From JACVRM01 sp046262315 (GTDB taxonomy: Bacteria > Actinomycetota > Thermoleophilia > Gaiellales > Gaiellaceae), in the NCBI GenBank assembly GCA_046262315.1, contig JBHEMZ010000108.1:1-42120 (forward strand): a stretch of DNA of 42,120 nucleotides, given 5' to 3'. Positions 1 to 8,749 of the stretch are shown piece by piece. Both the position numbers and the translations under genes were made by a program. The notes under the pieces were generated by a model, which saw only the letters and a list, made by a program, of their open reading frames with translations, did not search any database and was not told the origin of the DNA. Every line of letters begins with the position of its first letter. Positions within the stretch are counted from its first letter, which is position 1.

Positions 1-465
<465 letters not shown>

Positions 466-610
466 AAGATCGTTTTGCGGTGGGCCTTCAGGCCCGTTGC
501 AAGCGTCTTCTTCAGATGAGTCTGTGCTCAAAGTCAGTGCCCCGAAGGGCCTGACGGGTTAAGGCCTCTTCCACGTCTGCAAGCAGACGCAGTCGAGGTC
601 TCGACGTATC

Positions 611-633
611 ACGCTGTTGAGTTTTCAAAGACC
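611..633 (-). promoter_or_regulatory. boxA-like antitermination element of the rRNA leader
   Basis: On the minus strand the leader reads CTTTGAAAACTCAACAGCGT. It resembles the boxA/Nus-factor antitermination element (TTTGAGAACTCAATAGTG type) in actinobacterial rRNA leaders. It sits about 150 bases before the 16S 5' end and just downstream of the terminator-like hairpin at 655-682, where an antitermination complex would be loaded. Confidence 0.6.
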
Positions 634-654
634 GCGCCGCCTGGCCGGCTGCGT

Positions 655-682
655 AAAAAAGCCTCCGACTCGCACCGGAGGC
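655..682 (-). terminator. Intrinsic terminator-like hairpin between tyrS and 16S
   Basis: Minus-strand GCCTCCGG-TGCGAG-TCGGAGGC type stem (682 to 661) followed directly by six T residues (660 to 655). It is placed to terminate tyrS, but it also lies downstream of the strong promoter at 785-812, so rRNA transcripts from that promoter would have to read through it. I see nothing else coding in 466-822. Confidence 0.75.
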
Positions 683-784
683 CCCTCAGATCGTCGGTAC
701 TGGTCGTATCCGATCGAGTCCGAAAGGGCTCCTGACGTCGAGTTACAGGGACTTCTCTACGCCGCCCGAGTGGGCAGCCCGGGA

Positions 785-812
785 ATAGTACCAGCGCGGA
801 GCGCTCTGTCAA
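785..812 (-). promoter_or_regulatory. Strong sigma70-type promoter for the rRNA operon
   Basis: On the minus strand a perfect -35 TTGACA (812-807) is followed by a 16-base spacer and TACTAT (790-785). This is the best housekeeping promoter match in the window and faces the 16S gene. It begins just after the tyrS stop codon. Predicted initiation is near 778. Confidence 0.75.
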
Positions 813-822
813 GCGCTTCGCG

Positions 823-1980
823 CTAGGCCGAAAACCGTATGAAGCGGCGCTTTCCCGCCTGTACGAGCGCTCCCTCGAGCCTGCTTCGTGGGACATCGAG
901 CTCCGAGAGGAGCTGGCCGTCGAGCTTGACCCCTCCCTGGGCTATCAGGCGTCGCGCCTCGCTGGTCGAGGCGGCCAGACCCGCCTCATGCAGGAGCGCA
1001 GGCACGTGCAGTGGGTCACCGGCCGGCAGCGGGCGCTCCGAAACCTCCTCCGGCGGCCGCCCTTCGCGCACTACCCGCGTGAAGTACGCCTCGGCGCCAT
1101 GCGCGGCCTCATTGCCCCACGCCCGCCGCACGATCGCCCGAGCGAGCTCGAGCTTCGCCTCCAGCGGAGCGCCATCTGGGGGTCCGTCGAGCTCGAGGAC
1201 CAGGCGGTACCACTGCTCGAGGAGCCCGTCGGGGACCGACATCACCTTTCCGAATTGCTCCTCCGGCGCCTCCTTCAGCCCCACGTAGTTTCCGCGTGAC
1301 GCGCTCATCCCGGTGCCGTCCCAGCTGTCGAGGTACCCGACCGTGAGCGCCACCTGAGGCTCGAGCCCGTACGCCTGCATGACGTCGCGGCCAGTCAGGA
1401 TGTTGAAGAGCTGATCGGTGCCGCCGAGCTCCACGTCGGCGCGCACCGCTACCGAGTCGTAGGCCTGCATCAGCGGATAGAGCAGCTCCGAGACGGAGAT
1501 CGGGGCGCTGGCGGCGAAACGCTTGGCAAAGTCGTCGCGTTCCAGCAGCCGCGCCACCGTCGTCGTCCGGGTGAGGCGCAGGATCTCGGCGAAGTCGAGC
1601 CCTGCCAGCCACTCGCTGTTGAAGCGGAGTTCCGTCCTCTCCGGGTCGATGATCGTCGAGGCGTGCTCGAAGTAGCGGGCCGCATGCTCCTCGATCACGC
1701 CGGGTTCGATGATCGGCCGTTCGCGCGAGCGGCCGGACGGGTCGCCGATCCGCGTCGTGTAATCGCCGACGATCAGAACGCCGAGGTGGCCCGCCCGCTG
1801 GAAGGCCGCCATGCGCTGGAGCGGAATCCCGTTTCCGAGCGTGACGTGGGGCGCCGTGACGTCGATGCCGAGCTTGACTCGTAAGGGCCGGCCCAGCTTC
1901 AGCTTCGCCTCGAGGCCCCCCTCGGGCACGACGTGCACGGCGTTGTGGGTGAGCTCGGAGAGGGCGTCGGTTGCAGCCAT
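823..1980 (-). CDS. tyrS: Tyrosyl-tRNA synthetase with degenerate HIGH and KMSKS motifs
   Basis: Class I aminoacyl-tRNA synthetase charging tRNA-Tyr (385 aa). The fold is clear: KLGIDVT near residues 36-42, VGDYTTRIGDPSGRS 71-85, YPLMQAYD 168-175, ELGGTDQ 184-190, and a C-terminal S4-like RNA-binding segment around 335-385. Tyrosine-pocket residues (Asp40, Tyr168, Gln172, Asp175, Gln190) look intact. The ATP-handling signatures are altered: the HIGH box reads TLGN (47-50) and the KMSKS loop reads GMSAS (224-228), so both loop lysines are missing. It may be a low-activity enzyme, a paralogue with another role, or a lineage-specific variant. The ATG start is supported by TAGAAT seven bases upstream, suggesting a leaderless transcript. 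It lies directly upstream of the rRNA promoter and divergent from the PBP gene. Confidence 0.93.
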   Translation of the reverse strand: MAATDALSELTHNAVHVVPEGGLEAKLKLGRPLRVKLGIDVTAPHVTLGNGIPLQRMAAFQRAGHLGVLIVGDYTTRIGDPSGRSRERPIIEPGVIEEHAARYFEHASTIIDPERTELRFNSEWLAGLDFAEILRLTRTTTVARLLERDDFAKRFAASAPISVSELLYPLMQAYDSVAVRADVELGGTDQLFNILTGRDVMQAYGLEPQVALTVGYLDSWDGTGMSASRGNYVGLKEAPEEQFGKVMSVPDGLLEQWYRLVLELDGPPDGAPLEAKLELARAIVRRAWGNEAAHGAEAYFTRVVREGRPPEEVSERPLPAGDPLHVPALLHEAGLAASTSEARRLIAQGGVKLDGQLLSELDVPRSRLEGALVQAGKRRFIRFSA

Positions 1981-1987
1981 GCGCCGG

Positions 1988-1993
1988 ATTCTA
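1988..1993 (-). promoter_or_regulatory. -10 element for leaderless tyrS transcript
   Basis: Minus-strand TAGAAT lies exactly seven bases before the tyrS ATG and there is no Shine-Dalgarno sequence. The same TANNNT-N6/7-start arrangement recurs upstream of several other genes in this window. Confidence 0.5.
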
Positions 1994-2029
1994 GGAGCGC
2001 CCGCGGCCGTGACCGGCCCCCCGACGCAC

Positions 2030-2035
2030 TACAAT
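2030..2035 (+). promoter_or_regulatory. -10 element for the penicillin-binding protein gene
   Basis: TACAAT lies ten bases before the GTG start at 2046, with a GTGACC -35-like hexamer at 2009-2014. The transcript would have almost no leader. It is back to back with the tyrS promoter in the 65-base divergent spacer. Confidence 0.4.
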
Positions 2036-2045
2036 CGCCGTCTTC

Positions 2046-4526
2046 GTGCGGCTTCGCAGACGTAGTGTCGCGCCGCGGTCACGCAGGCGCCGCATCCGCA
2101 AGCTCCGCCTTCTCGCCCTGATCGGGGTGCTGCTGACGCTCGCCTCGGCATCGTTCGTGTACGGCGTGATCATCGCCGTCGCCGGCCAGACGTGGCAGCT
2201 CGAGTCCGTTCGTCAGCAGGAGCGCGAGCGCAACGGCTACGTGTACGACCGCACCGGAAAGCGCATTCTGGCTGTCCTGAGGGGCTCGCAGAACCGGGTG
2301 ATCGTCGGCTCGGACGAGATCGCGCCGATCATGAAGCAGGCGATCGTCGCGGTCGAGGACCGACGATTCTGGCAGCACGAGGGCGTCGACTTCCGCGCAA
2401 TCGGCCGCGCCTTCTGGGCCGACGTCCGCAAACAGGATTTCGTGCAGGGCGGCTCGACGATCACGCAGCAGTTCGTGAAGAACGTCTTCGTCGAGAACGA
2501 GCGTTCGCTCGGCCGCAAGCTCAAGGAGGCCATCCTCGCGCGCCAGCTCGAGCAGAAGTGGAGCAAGGACCGGATCCTCTCGGAGTACCTGAACACCATC
2601 TACTTCGGGAATGGCGCGTACGGGGTCGAGCAGGCCTCACGCGTGTACTTCAAGCACTCCGCCCGGCGCCTGAGGCTGCACGAGGCAGCGCTCCTCGCGG
2701 CCATTCCGAGCGACCCGAGCCGCTACGACCCCGTCACGAACCCGAGGGCCGCGCGCCGCCATCGCGACGACGTGCTGGGTCTGATGCTCGCCCAGGGTCT
2801 CATCCTGCCGCCCGCGTATCGCTATGCCACGCGCAGGTCGCTGCCGCCACCCCGCTCGATTCGTCTGCCCGACACACAGGGACCAGCGGGCTACTTCGTC
2901 AACTACGTCAAGCAGCAGCTGATCGACAAGTACGGGACGTCGCGCGTCTTCGGCGGGGGATTCCGCGTGCGCACGACGATCGACCTGGGGCTGCAGCAAA
3001 CGGCGCACGGCGCGATCGCCAAGTGGCTGACCGACCCCGACGGGCCCACGGCCGCGCTCGTCGCGATCGATCCCCGGAACGGCGACGTGCTCGCAATGGT
3101 CGGCGGCTCGAACTTCCGCCAGAGCGAGTTCAATCTGGCTGTGCAGGGCGAGCGCCAGCCCGGCTCGTCGTTCAAGCCGTTCGTGCTCGCCGCAGCGCTC
3201 GACCAGGGCATCGCACCTTCCACGACGTTCGCCTCGCACGAGCTCGACATCCCCTCCGACGGCCGCGTGTGGCACGTCGAGAACTACGAGGGCAGCTACC
3301 TCGGCCGTGCCGATCTCGAGACGGCCACCGTGTACTCGGACAACTCGGTGTACGCGCAGCTCACGCGCCTCGTCGGACCGGCCACGGTGGCACGCATGGC
3401 CCACCGCCTCGGCATCAAGAGCGACCTCAACGCCTACCTCTCGATCGGCCTCGGCGCAGAGGCCGTCAACCCGCTCGAGATGGCGCGCGCGTTCGCCTCC
3501 TTCGCGAGCGGCGGCAACCGCGTCGACGGCGCGGCGTTCGGCAACCGGCCGCACGCCATCCAGTGGGTTGGGGTGCCCAAGGGCAGGGATCCGAACCCGG
3601 TCGAGCCGCTGCGCCGGAACCTCAAGATCGTCGCTGACAACCACCCCGTCGCGAAGCCCGTCCTCGACCCCGTGAAGACGGCCGTACTCACAGACATCCT
3701 GCAGGGGGTCGTCCAGCGCGGCACCGCTAGCCGCGCCCTCGAGGGGTTCGACTTCCCGGCCGCGGGGAAGACGGGCACGACGGAGAACCACGGCGACGCG
3801 TGGTTTGTTGGGTACACGCCGCGTCTGGCCGTCGCGGTCTGGGTCGGGTATCCGAACCAGCTCCGTCCCATGCTCACGGAGTACAACGGCGATCCCGTTG
3901 CCGGCGGAACGTTCCCGACGCTGATCTGGCGCACTTTCATGCTCAAGGCGCTGAAACACCTGCACGCCGAACCGGAGGAGTTCCCGCCCTCGCCCGGCCT
4001 GTACGCATCGCCGAGGTACGTCGTCATGCGAGACGGCCGGCTCCAGCTCGACAACGGCGTCTGCCGCGACGCCTTCCAGGTCGCGGTCTTCAGCGAGGGC
4101 GGCCCGTCGCAGGTGGCGAACTGCCGCGAGAACGAGGTGCAGGTGCCCGACCTGGTGGGCGTTAGGCTCGCGGAGGCGCGCGCGATCCTGGCCGCACAGC
4201 CGCTCGAGCCGCTCGTTGTCTACCGCCGCGCCGCTCCGCGCCAGCGGATCGGCGTCGTGCTCGACCAGATCCCGAAGCCGTCGAAACGCCTGTCCTCCGG
4301 CGATCTCGTCACGATCATCCTCGGGAAGCCGCTGGACGGCGTCGTCCCGCGACTCGTCGGACTGCCGCTGGATCGCGCGCTGGCCCGCCTGGAGCGCGTG
4401 AATCTCGTGCCGCGCGTCTCGCCGCAGGACGCTGACTCGTCGCACCGCGTCCTGAGCCAGTGGCCGCGCCCGGGAGTGGCCGCCGCGCCGGGCCTGCCGG
4501 TCAAGCTGGTCGTACGGGCTGACTGA
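2046..4526 (+). CDS. Class A penicillin-binding protein (GT51 + transpeptidase + PASTA)
   Basis: Bifunctional peptidoglycan synthase of 826 aa, anchored by one N-terminal membrane segment (about 20-45) after an arginine-rich cytoplasmic tail. The glycosyltransferase 51 domain has EDRRFWQHEGVD (catalytic Glu104) and GGSTITQQ (135-142). The transpeptidase domain has SSFK (Ser374, Lys377), SDN (431-433) and KTGT (575-578). Two C-terminal PASTA-like repeats begin near 690 (VPDLVGVRLAEARAIL) and 760 (VPRLVGLPLDRALARL), as in actinobacterial PonA-type proteins. The GTG start gives an intact membrane anchor. The 3' end overlaps the convergent glycosylase gene by 26 bases. Confidence 0.95.
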   Translation: MRLRRRSVAPRSRRRRIRKLRLLALIGVLLTLASASFVYGVIIAVAGQTWQLESVRQQERERNGYVYDRTGKRILAVLRGSQNRVIVGSDEIAPIMKQAIVAVEDRRFWQHEGVDFRAIGRAFWADVRKQDFVQGGSTITQQFVKNVFVENERSLGRKLKEAILARQLEQKWSKDRILSEYLNTIYFGNGAYGVEQASRVYFKHSARRLRLHEAALLAAIPSDPSRYDPVTNPRAARRHRDDVLGLMLAQGLILPPAYRYATRRSLPPPRSIRLPDTQGPAGYFVNYVKQQLIDKYGTSRVFGGGFRVRTTIDLGLQQTAHGAIAKWLTDPDGPTAALVAIDPRNGDVLAMVGGSNFRQSEFNLAVQGERQPGSSFKPFVLAAALDQGIAPSTTFASHELDIPSDGRVWHVENYEGSYLGRADLETATVYSDNSVYAQLTRLVGPATVARMAHRLGIKSDLNAYLSIGLGAEAVNPLEMARAFASFASGGNRVDGAAFGNRPHAIQWVGVPKGRDPNPVEPLRRNLKIVADNHPVAKPVLDPVKTAVLTDILQGVVQRGTASRALEGFDFPAAGKTGTTENHGDAWFVGYTPRLAVAVWVGYPNQLRPMLTEYNGDPVAGGTFPTLIWRTFMLKALKHLHAEPEEFPPSPGLYASPRYVVMRDGRLQLDNGVCRDAFQVAVFSEGGPSQVANCRENEVQVPDLVGVRLAEARAILAAQPLEPLVVYRRAAPRQRIGVVLDQIPKPSKRLSSGDLVTIILGKPLDGVVPRLVGLPLDRALARLERVNLVPRVSPQDADSSHRVLSQWPRPGVAAAPGLPVKLVVRAD

Positions 4527-5067
4527 CGAAGCGCGAGCCGGCGAGCGCGTAGCGCCACGGGCGCTCGACGGCCTTCGTGATCCCGACTCGCGCGCCGGCA
4601 ACGACGTCTGTGCGAGCTGATCGCTCCCGTAGCTCGAACGGCGGGCCGTCAAGCGGCAGGCCGTCGTGTTCGCGCGTGACGCCGAGCGCCTGACAGAGGC
4701 GGCCCGGGCCGGAGCAGAGCAGCCGTGGGTCGTCGAAGCGACGGCGCGCGCGCATGGCGTCGAGGCCGGCGATCGGCTCGAGCGCACGTAGCAGCACCGC
4801 AGAGGCGACGCCCTCGTCCTCGCAGACGAGGTTCAGGCACCAGTGCAAGCCGTACGAACGGTAGACATACGCGTGGCCCGGCGGCCCGAACATCGAGGCG
4901 TTGCGCGCGGTCCTGCCGCGGAAGCCATGCGCAGCGGGATCCTCGTGATCGTAGGCCTCGACCTCGACGATCGTGCCCCCCACGCCGTCCAAGAACAGCA
5001 TCGCGCCGACAAGCTCCGGGGCGACGTCATGCACCGAACGGGCGAAGAAGCTGCGCTGCAGGGTCAC
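4501..5067 (-). CDS. 3-methyladenine DNA glycosylase (AAG/MPG family)
   Basis: Base-excision repair enzyme that removes alkylated purines. Family features are visible: ARSVHDVAPELVGAML, IVEVEAYDHEDPAAHGFRGRTARNASMFG (the E-x-EAY / HxxxGxTxRN core), GHAYVYRSYG, and GPGRLCQALGV near the C-terminus. I place the start at the GTG at 5067, giving 188 aa and a 4-base GTGA overlap with the MFS stop. An upstream in-frame ATG at 5142 would add residues unlike the family and overlap the MFS gene by 79 bases. The overlap suggests cotranslation with the transporter. The end overlaps the PBP gene tail to tail. Confidence 0.92.
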   Translation of the reverse strand: MTLQRSFFARSVHDVAPELVGAMLFLDGVGGTIVEVEAYDHEDPAAHGFRGRTARNASMFGPPGHAYVYRSYGLHWCLNLVCEDEGVASAVLLRALEPIAGLDAMRARRRFDDPRLLCSGPGRLCQALGVTREHDGLPLDGPPFELRERSARTDVVAGARVGITKAVERPWRYALAGSRFVSQPVRPA

Positions 5068-6341
5068 TCTCTCGGCCGCCGCGAGTCGTAGCGGGCGAGC
5101 GCCGGCAGCGCCAGGGCGATCAGGGCCGTTCCCACCACGCAAGCGATGCCCCCGGAGACGATCGAGAAGCGCAGGTTGACGAGCGAGGCGACGATGCCCG
5201 CCTCGACGTTGCCGAGCTGCGGCGCACTCGCCACCTGGGCGAGCTCGATGCCCGAGACACGGCCGCGCAGGGCGTCGGGCGTCGCCTGGATCATGATCGT
5301 CGAGCGAAGCACAGCGCTCACGAAGTCGGCGGCGCCAGCGACGGCGAGCATCGCGAGCGCGAGCGCGATGCTGTGGGCCAGGCCCGCCGCCGCGACGGCG
5401 GCGCCCCAGGCGGCTGCCGCGATCAGCACGCCGACGCCCTGGCGGCGGACGTGACTCGCCCAGCCCGAGACTAGCGAGGCGGCGAGCGCGCCGGCGTACG
5501 GCGCAGACACCATCAGGCCGAAGAGCGTCGCGCCGCCGCCGAGCTCCTCCGCGAAGGCCGGAAAGAGCGCGCTCGGCATGCCGAAGATCATCGCGTTCGT
5601 GTCCACCGCGAAGATGCCGAGCAGAACAGGCGTGCGGCGCACATGGCGCAGCCCCTCGCGCACGGCGGCGAACCCCGGCCTGCCGAGGCCCTCGGCGACG
5701 GCGACAGGCGGCAGCAGCCAGATGGCGATGAGCGAGGCGCCGAACGTGAGCAGGTCAACGGCGTAGGCCCCTGCGATGCCGAGCAGGGCGATCAGCAGGC
5801 CGGCGAGCGCAGGGCCCGCAACGCGCGCGAGGTTGAAGATCACGTCTTCGACCGCGATCGCTGCGACGAGCTGCTCCTCCCCGACCAGGCGCGGCGTCAG
5901 CGCGTTGCGGGCCGGGCGCTGGAAGCCATAGGCAGCGGTAGCGAGCGCCTCCGCGACGAAGAGCAGTGGGATGTTCGGCTGATCGAGGAGCGCGTTTCCG
6001 AGCAGGACCAGGGTGACGGCTGCGAGCGCGACGTCCGAGAGCAGGAGCAGGCGGCGCCGGTCGACCGCGTCCGCGACCGCACCCGCGTAGAGGGGCACCG
6101 TCAGGAGCGGCACCAGCGCCGCGATGCCGAGCAGTCCGACGAGCAGCGTCGAGCCGGTCTCCTGATAGAGCTGGTACGGGATAGCGACCGTGGTGATCTG
6201 GCTGCCGATCGCCGAGATGCCCGTGCCGAACCACAGGCGGCGGAAGTCGCGGGAGGCGCGCAGCGGCCGCGTGTCCACGGCCATGCGGCGCAGCCAGACG
6301 CCGAGGCCGGGCCGCTCGGGCTCGATGGGTGCCCCGGACAC
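5064..6341 (-). CDS. MFS transporter, enterobactin-exporter-like
   Basis: Twelve-helix major facilitator protein of 425 aa. It begins with a cytoplasmic segment (LRASRDFRRLWFGTGISAIGSQITTVAIPYQLY) typical of the EntS/MFS_3 family, followed by alternating hydrophobic helices to the C-terminus. GSTLLVGLLGIAALVPLL and AGAVADAVDRRRLLL match the loop 2-3 signature region. The substrate cannot be told from sequence. The gene follows a cupin gene after 67 bases and overlaps the DNA glycosylase by four bases, so the three may form one operon. The start is GTG. Confidence 0.88.
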   Translation of the reverse strand: MSGAPIEPERPGLGVWLRRMAVDTRPLRASRDFRRLWFGTGISAIGSQITTVAIPYQLYQETGSTLLVGLLGIAALVPLLTVPLYAGAVADAVDRRRLLLLSDVALAAVTLVLLGNALLDQPNIPLLFVAEALATAAYGFQRPARNALTPRLVGEEQLVAAIAVEDVIFNLARVAGPALAGLLIALLGIAGAYAVDLLTFGASLIAIWLLPPVAVAEGLGRPGFAAVREGLRHVRRTPVLLGIFAVDTNAMIFGMPSALFPAFAEELGGGATLFGLMVSAPYAGALAASLVSGWASHVRRQGVGVLIAAAAWGAAVAAAGLAHSIALALAMLAVAGAADFVSAVLRSTIMIQATPDALRGRVSGIELAQVASAPQLGNVEAGIVASLVNLRFSIVSGGIACVVGTALIALALPALARYDSRRPRE

Positions 6342-6408
6342 GGAGGCGGACGCTAACTATGACCTTGCGGCTCCGGGCCGCAGAGTCAGAAAGGGGTATC
6401 CGGTTCCC

Positions 6409-6984
6409 TCAAGTTGGATGAGGGCAGTCCGGCAGCAAACCGGCGCGGTACAGCGTCGGCTGCTCCGGCGGGAAGCGGGCGTACGCGAGTTCGCCGTCCT
6501 GAGTGTCCTCGGGCGCGCTCGCGTTGTACCGACGCGCCACCTCATCGTCGCAGTAGAAGCCCCACGGCCCGTCTTTCTGGAACTGCCGCGACGACGCGCA
6601 CAGGAGCACGCATGGGCCGTCGCCAGTACCAACAAAAGCGTGCCGCGTCTCGGGTGGGCAGTGCACGAAGTCCCATTGTTTTAGTCGGCGCTCCTGGCCC
6701 TCGACGATCAGTAGCGCCTCACCCGACAGTACGAGGAAGTCCTCCTGTTCTGTCTCCCAGTGATACGTGCCGGTCGGCTCACCGGAGTTGACGACCCGGA
6801 TCGCCATCCCAAGCATCGGGAAGAACGTCTCCGCCTCGTAGGCGTCGTCGCCTGTGAGCGGCAGGCTGTACCCCCGCCCCGGCTTGTCGAACCAGCGTGC
6901 GTCGCGTGCGTTCATCACGAACCACCCCACACTCGCGGGCACAAGGCCGACGTCCGTCTGCTGAAGCTCCGCCTCGGGCACCAT
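6409..6984 (-). CDS. Cupin-domain protein
   Basis: 191 aa with a cupin barrel: TGTYHWETEQEDFLVLSGEA (metal-box 1 type, around 70-90) and WDFVHCPPETRHAFVGTGDGPCVLL (box 2 type, around 107-131). The flanking segments (YCDDEVARRYNASAPED...) suggest a stand-alone quercetinase-like or sugar-phosphate-like cupin of unknown substrate. The ATG is preceded by TATCAT with seven bases between, so a leaderless transcript is likely. It is first in a probable operon with the MFS transporter. Confidence 0.85.
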   Translation of the reverse strand: MVPEAELQQTDVGLVPASVGWFVMNARDARWFDKPGRGYSLPLTGDDAYEAETFFPMLGMAIRVVNSGEPTGTYHWETEQEDFLVLSGEALLIVEGQERRLKQWDFVHCPPETRHAFVGTGDGPCVLLCASSRQFQKDGPWGFYCDDEVARRYNASAPEDTQDGELAYARFPPEQPTLYRAGLLPDCPHPT

Positions 6985-7135
6985 CGTCGAGATGATACGA
7001 GCCAGTCTCGACCTGGAATTCTCATCCGGCAGGCCGGATACCCCAAGAACTCGGTTCAGAATGAAGGCTCGCCGGCGGGGCGCGCTGGGCGAGTGCGAGT
7101 CTATGGCGCTCGCCGCTCTCGCGGCTCACGTGACT

Positions 7136-7156
7136 GCCAATAGCAGCGCTATTGGC
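7136..7156. repeat. Perfect 9-bp inverted repeat GCCAATAGC-AGC-GCTATTGGC
   Basis: A short perfect stem with a three-base loop between the cupin gene and the RemA-like gene. A second, weaker inverted repeat (TTTGAA-N5-TTCAAA) lies near 7212-7228, just after the RemA-like stop. Neither has a T-run on the correct side. They could be an operator or an mRNA-end structure. Confidence 0.4.
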
Positions 7157-7231
7157 GCGACTGAGGACGACGAATCGCGCCGTCCAGCGTGTCTCGGCGG
7201 CAGGGCGCTTCGTTTTGAATCGAGTTCAAAG

Positions 7232-7588
7232 TCAGAAGAGCTGCTGCTCGTCCGCCTCGGTTGTCGCCTCGAGCAGCCGGCGGGCCCGGCGGGAGAGGTC
7301 GCCCAGGTCGACGCGACCCCGGTCCGCATCCTGGACGATGCGCTCGGCCAGCGCCAGCGCCTCGTCGAGGAGCTGGGAGCCACGCTCGCCGGTCAAGCCC
7401 ATGGCGAGCAGGATGGTGCGCTCGGTGCGCGAGGCGACGAGCGGCTCGGCGATGCCCTCCACCCAGACGCGCGTGCGCCGGCCGTCGCCGCGCTCGTCCC
7501 CGCGCAGCGGCTCGAGCGCGTAGATCTTGTCGGCGCGGGCGTACTTGCCGAAGCCGAGAAAAACCATTTTCGGTGCGACGTCGGTCAT
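7232..7588 (-). CDS. RemA-like/DUF370-domain protein with C-terminal extension
   Basis: 118 aa. The first ~65 residues (KMVFLGFGKYARADKIYALEPL..., GRRTRVWVEG, then VASRTERTILLAMG) match the pattern of RemA/DUF370 regulators: an N-terminal fGn/ARAD-Ki-ai strand, a GRrTR turn and a final hydrophobic strand. RemA of Bacillus is an oligomeric DNA-binding activator of matrix genes. Here about 50 extra residues form a charged helix-rich tail (LLDEALALAERIVQDADRG...). I chose the ATG at 7588 because GATAAT lies six bases upstream; a longer reading frame up to 7651 would cross into the divergent Nudix gene. Confidence 0.7.
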   Translation of the reverse strand: MTDVAPKMVFLGFGKYARADKIYALEPLRGDERGDGRRTRVWVEGIAEPLVASRTERTILLAMGLTGERGSQLLDEALALAERIVQDADRGRVDLGDLSRRARRLLEATTEADEQQLF

Positions 7589-8206
7589 GCCACGATTATC
7601 GCGGAGTGAGCGGACTCTTCTCTCCGCAGCAGCCGTCGTGCTCGACGACACCGGGCGCGTGCTACTCGTTCATCACGCGTACGGCCTGCGCCGTTGGAGC
7701 CTGCCCGGCGGTGCCATCGAGCCGGGCGAGACGCCGCGCGAGGCTGTCCTGCGGGAAACCCTGGAGGAGACCGGTGTGCGCTGACCGTGCTGCGCGCGTT
7801 TGCGACGTACCACTTCGTCCACACGGACGGCCGCGCAGCGCAGTTCGGCTTCCTCGGCTCGGTCGCCGGTACGCCCACCGTGCAGGACCCAGTCGAGATC
7901 GACGAGCTCGGCTGGTTCGACCCTCGTGCCCTTCCGCGACCGCTTACGAACTTTGCGCGTGTTGGCATCCCGGACGCGCTGGCCGGCAGCTTCGGCGATT
8001 CTCGGCGCATCGAGGTGCAATGGGATTTGCGGCCGCCGCGCTTCTCTGTGGCATCGGCGACGACCTCCGGCCATACAAAGCGTGACGGCGCATACTCGGC
8101 ACAGACGCGTGATACCTTCGTCCGATATAGGGGGTCTGACCCCACCCAAGCCGCCGGACGAGGAGACCTCTGGCACGACGTCGATCATGCGCGAACCGCT
8201 AGCTGA
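7587..8206 (+). pseudogene. Nudix hydrolase, frameshifted
   Basis: The first frame (7587-7784) encodes a complete Nudix box, GGAIEPGETPREAVLRETLEE, of the GX5EX7REUXEEXGU form, then stops (TGA at 7782). The rest of the domain continues in another frame from about 7781 (LTVLRAFATYHFVHTDG... FGFLGSVAGTP... WFDPRALPRPL). One base is missing around 7779-7781: with it, GV(R/C)LTVLRAF would read through. This is a real single-base deletion or a sequencing error. The start at 7587 overlaps the divergent RemA-like start by two bases. The tail reads into a palindromic repeat at 8124. Confidence 0.75.
8124..8143 (+). repeat. Dispersed palindrome GGGGTCTGACCCC with ATATAG flank
   Basis: GATATAGGGGGTCTGACCCC. 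The same 20-base unit, inverted, is found at 26881-26900. REP-like short palindromes of this kind are usually intergenic and dispersed. Confidence 0.7.
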
Positions 8207-8702
8207 CGGGCTCGGGCGCGGCGTCCTCCTCGGTCACGGACCTCGGGATCCGGAATGCCGTGTAGACGGCGAACGCGACCCAGAGCAGGTCGTACCAAGT
8301 GAAGACCTCTGAGCGGCTCTCGTTGAACGCGTTCACGGTGTCGCCCGAGAAGATCGGCACGTCCACCGGGATGTCCTGCTCCTCGAACGCGGCCTCGAGC
8401 CCCCAGACGAAGCCGAGGTATTTGCCGACGAGGATGCCAACGAGGGCGGTCGCGACGGCGAGCAGTTGGAGCGGCAGACCACGGCGACCGCGGGCGCCGA
8501 GCACGGCCGCCGAGCCCGCGAGAAATCCGATCGCCCACGCGACGATGCCCACTTCGTAGTCCGACCAGCGGGCGATCAGCCCCCAGACCACCCCGCCCAC
8601 GATCGCGGCGGCGAGCGCGGCAGCGGCGGCACTCACCAGCCAGGAGCGACCCGTCTCCTCGCTGACGACTGTCGCCGCCGGAGGCGAGTCGTCTGGTTTC
8701 AT
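8199..8702 (-). CDS. Small integral membrane protein, unknown function
   Basis: 167 aa with a short polar N-terminus and hydrophobic segments at about 20-45, 50-70, 78-98 and 137-153. A polar loop between helices 3 and 4 (AAFEEQDIPVDVPIFSGDTVNAFNESRSEVFTWYDLLW) is probably exposed. I do not recognise a family. The start is ATG with no clear Shine-Dalgarno. The 3' end overlaps the decayed Nudix frame. Confidence 0.75.
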   Translation of the reverse strand: MKPDDSPPAATVVSEETGRSWLVSAAAAALAAAIVGGVVWGLIARWSDYEVGIVAWAIGFLAGSAAVLGARGRRGLPLQLLAVATALVGILVGKYLGFVWGLEAAFEEQDIPVDVPIFSGDTVNAFNESRSEVFTWYDLLWVAFAVYTAFRIPRSVTEEDAAPEPVS

Positions 8703-8749
8703 GCGCGTCGGATTCCCGCCCGCGCGGGGTGTCTAACGTCGCAACCGCG

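Noticed and set aside
2637..4787. Long minus-strand open frame antisense to the penicillin-binding protein
   Set aside because: It overlaps a well-supported gene completely, has no recognisable domain, and is rich in Arg/Ala/Asp as expected for an antisense frame in GC-rich DNA.
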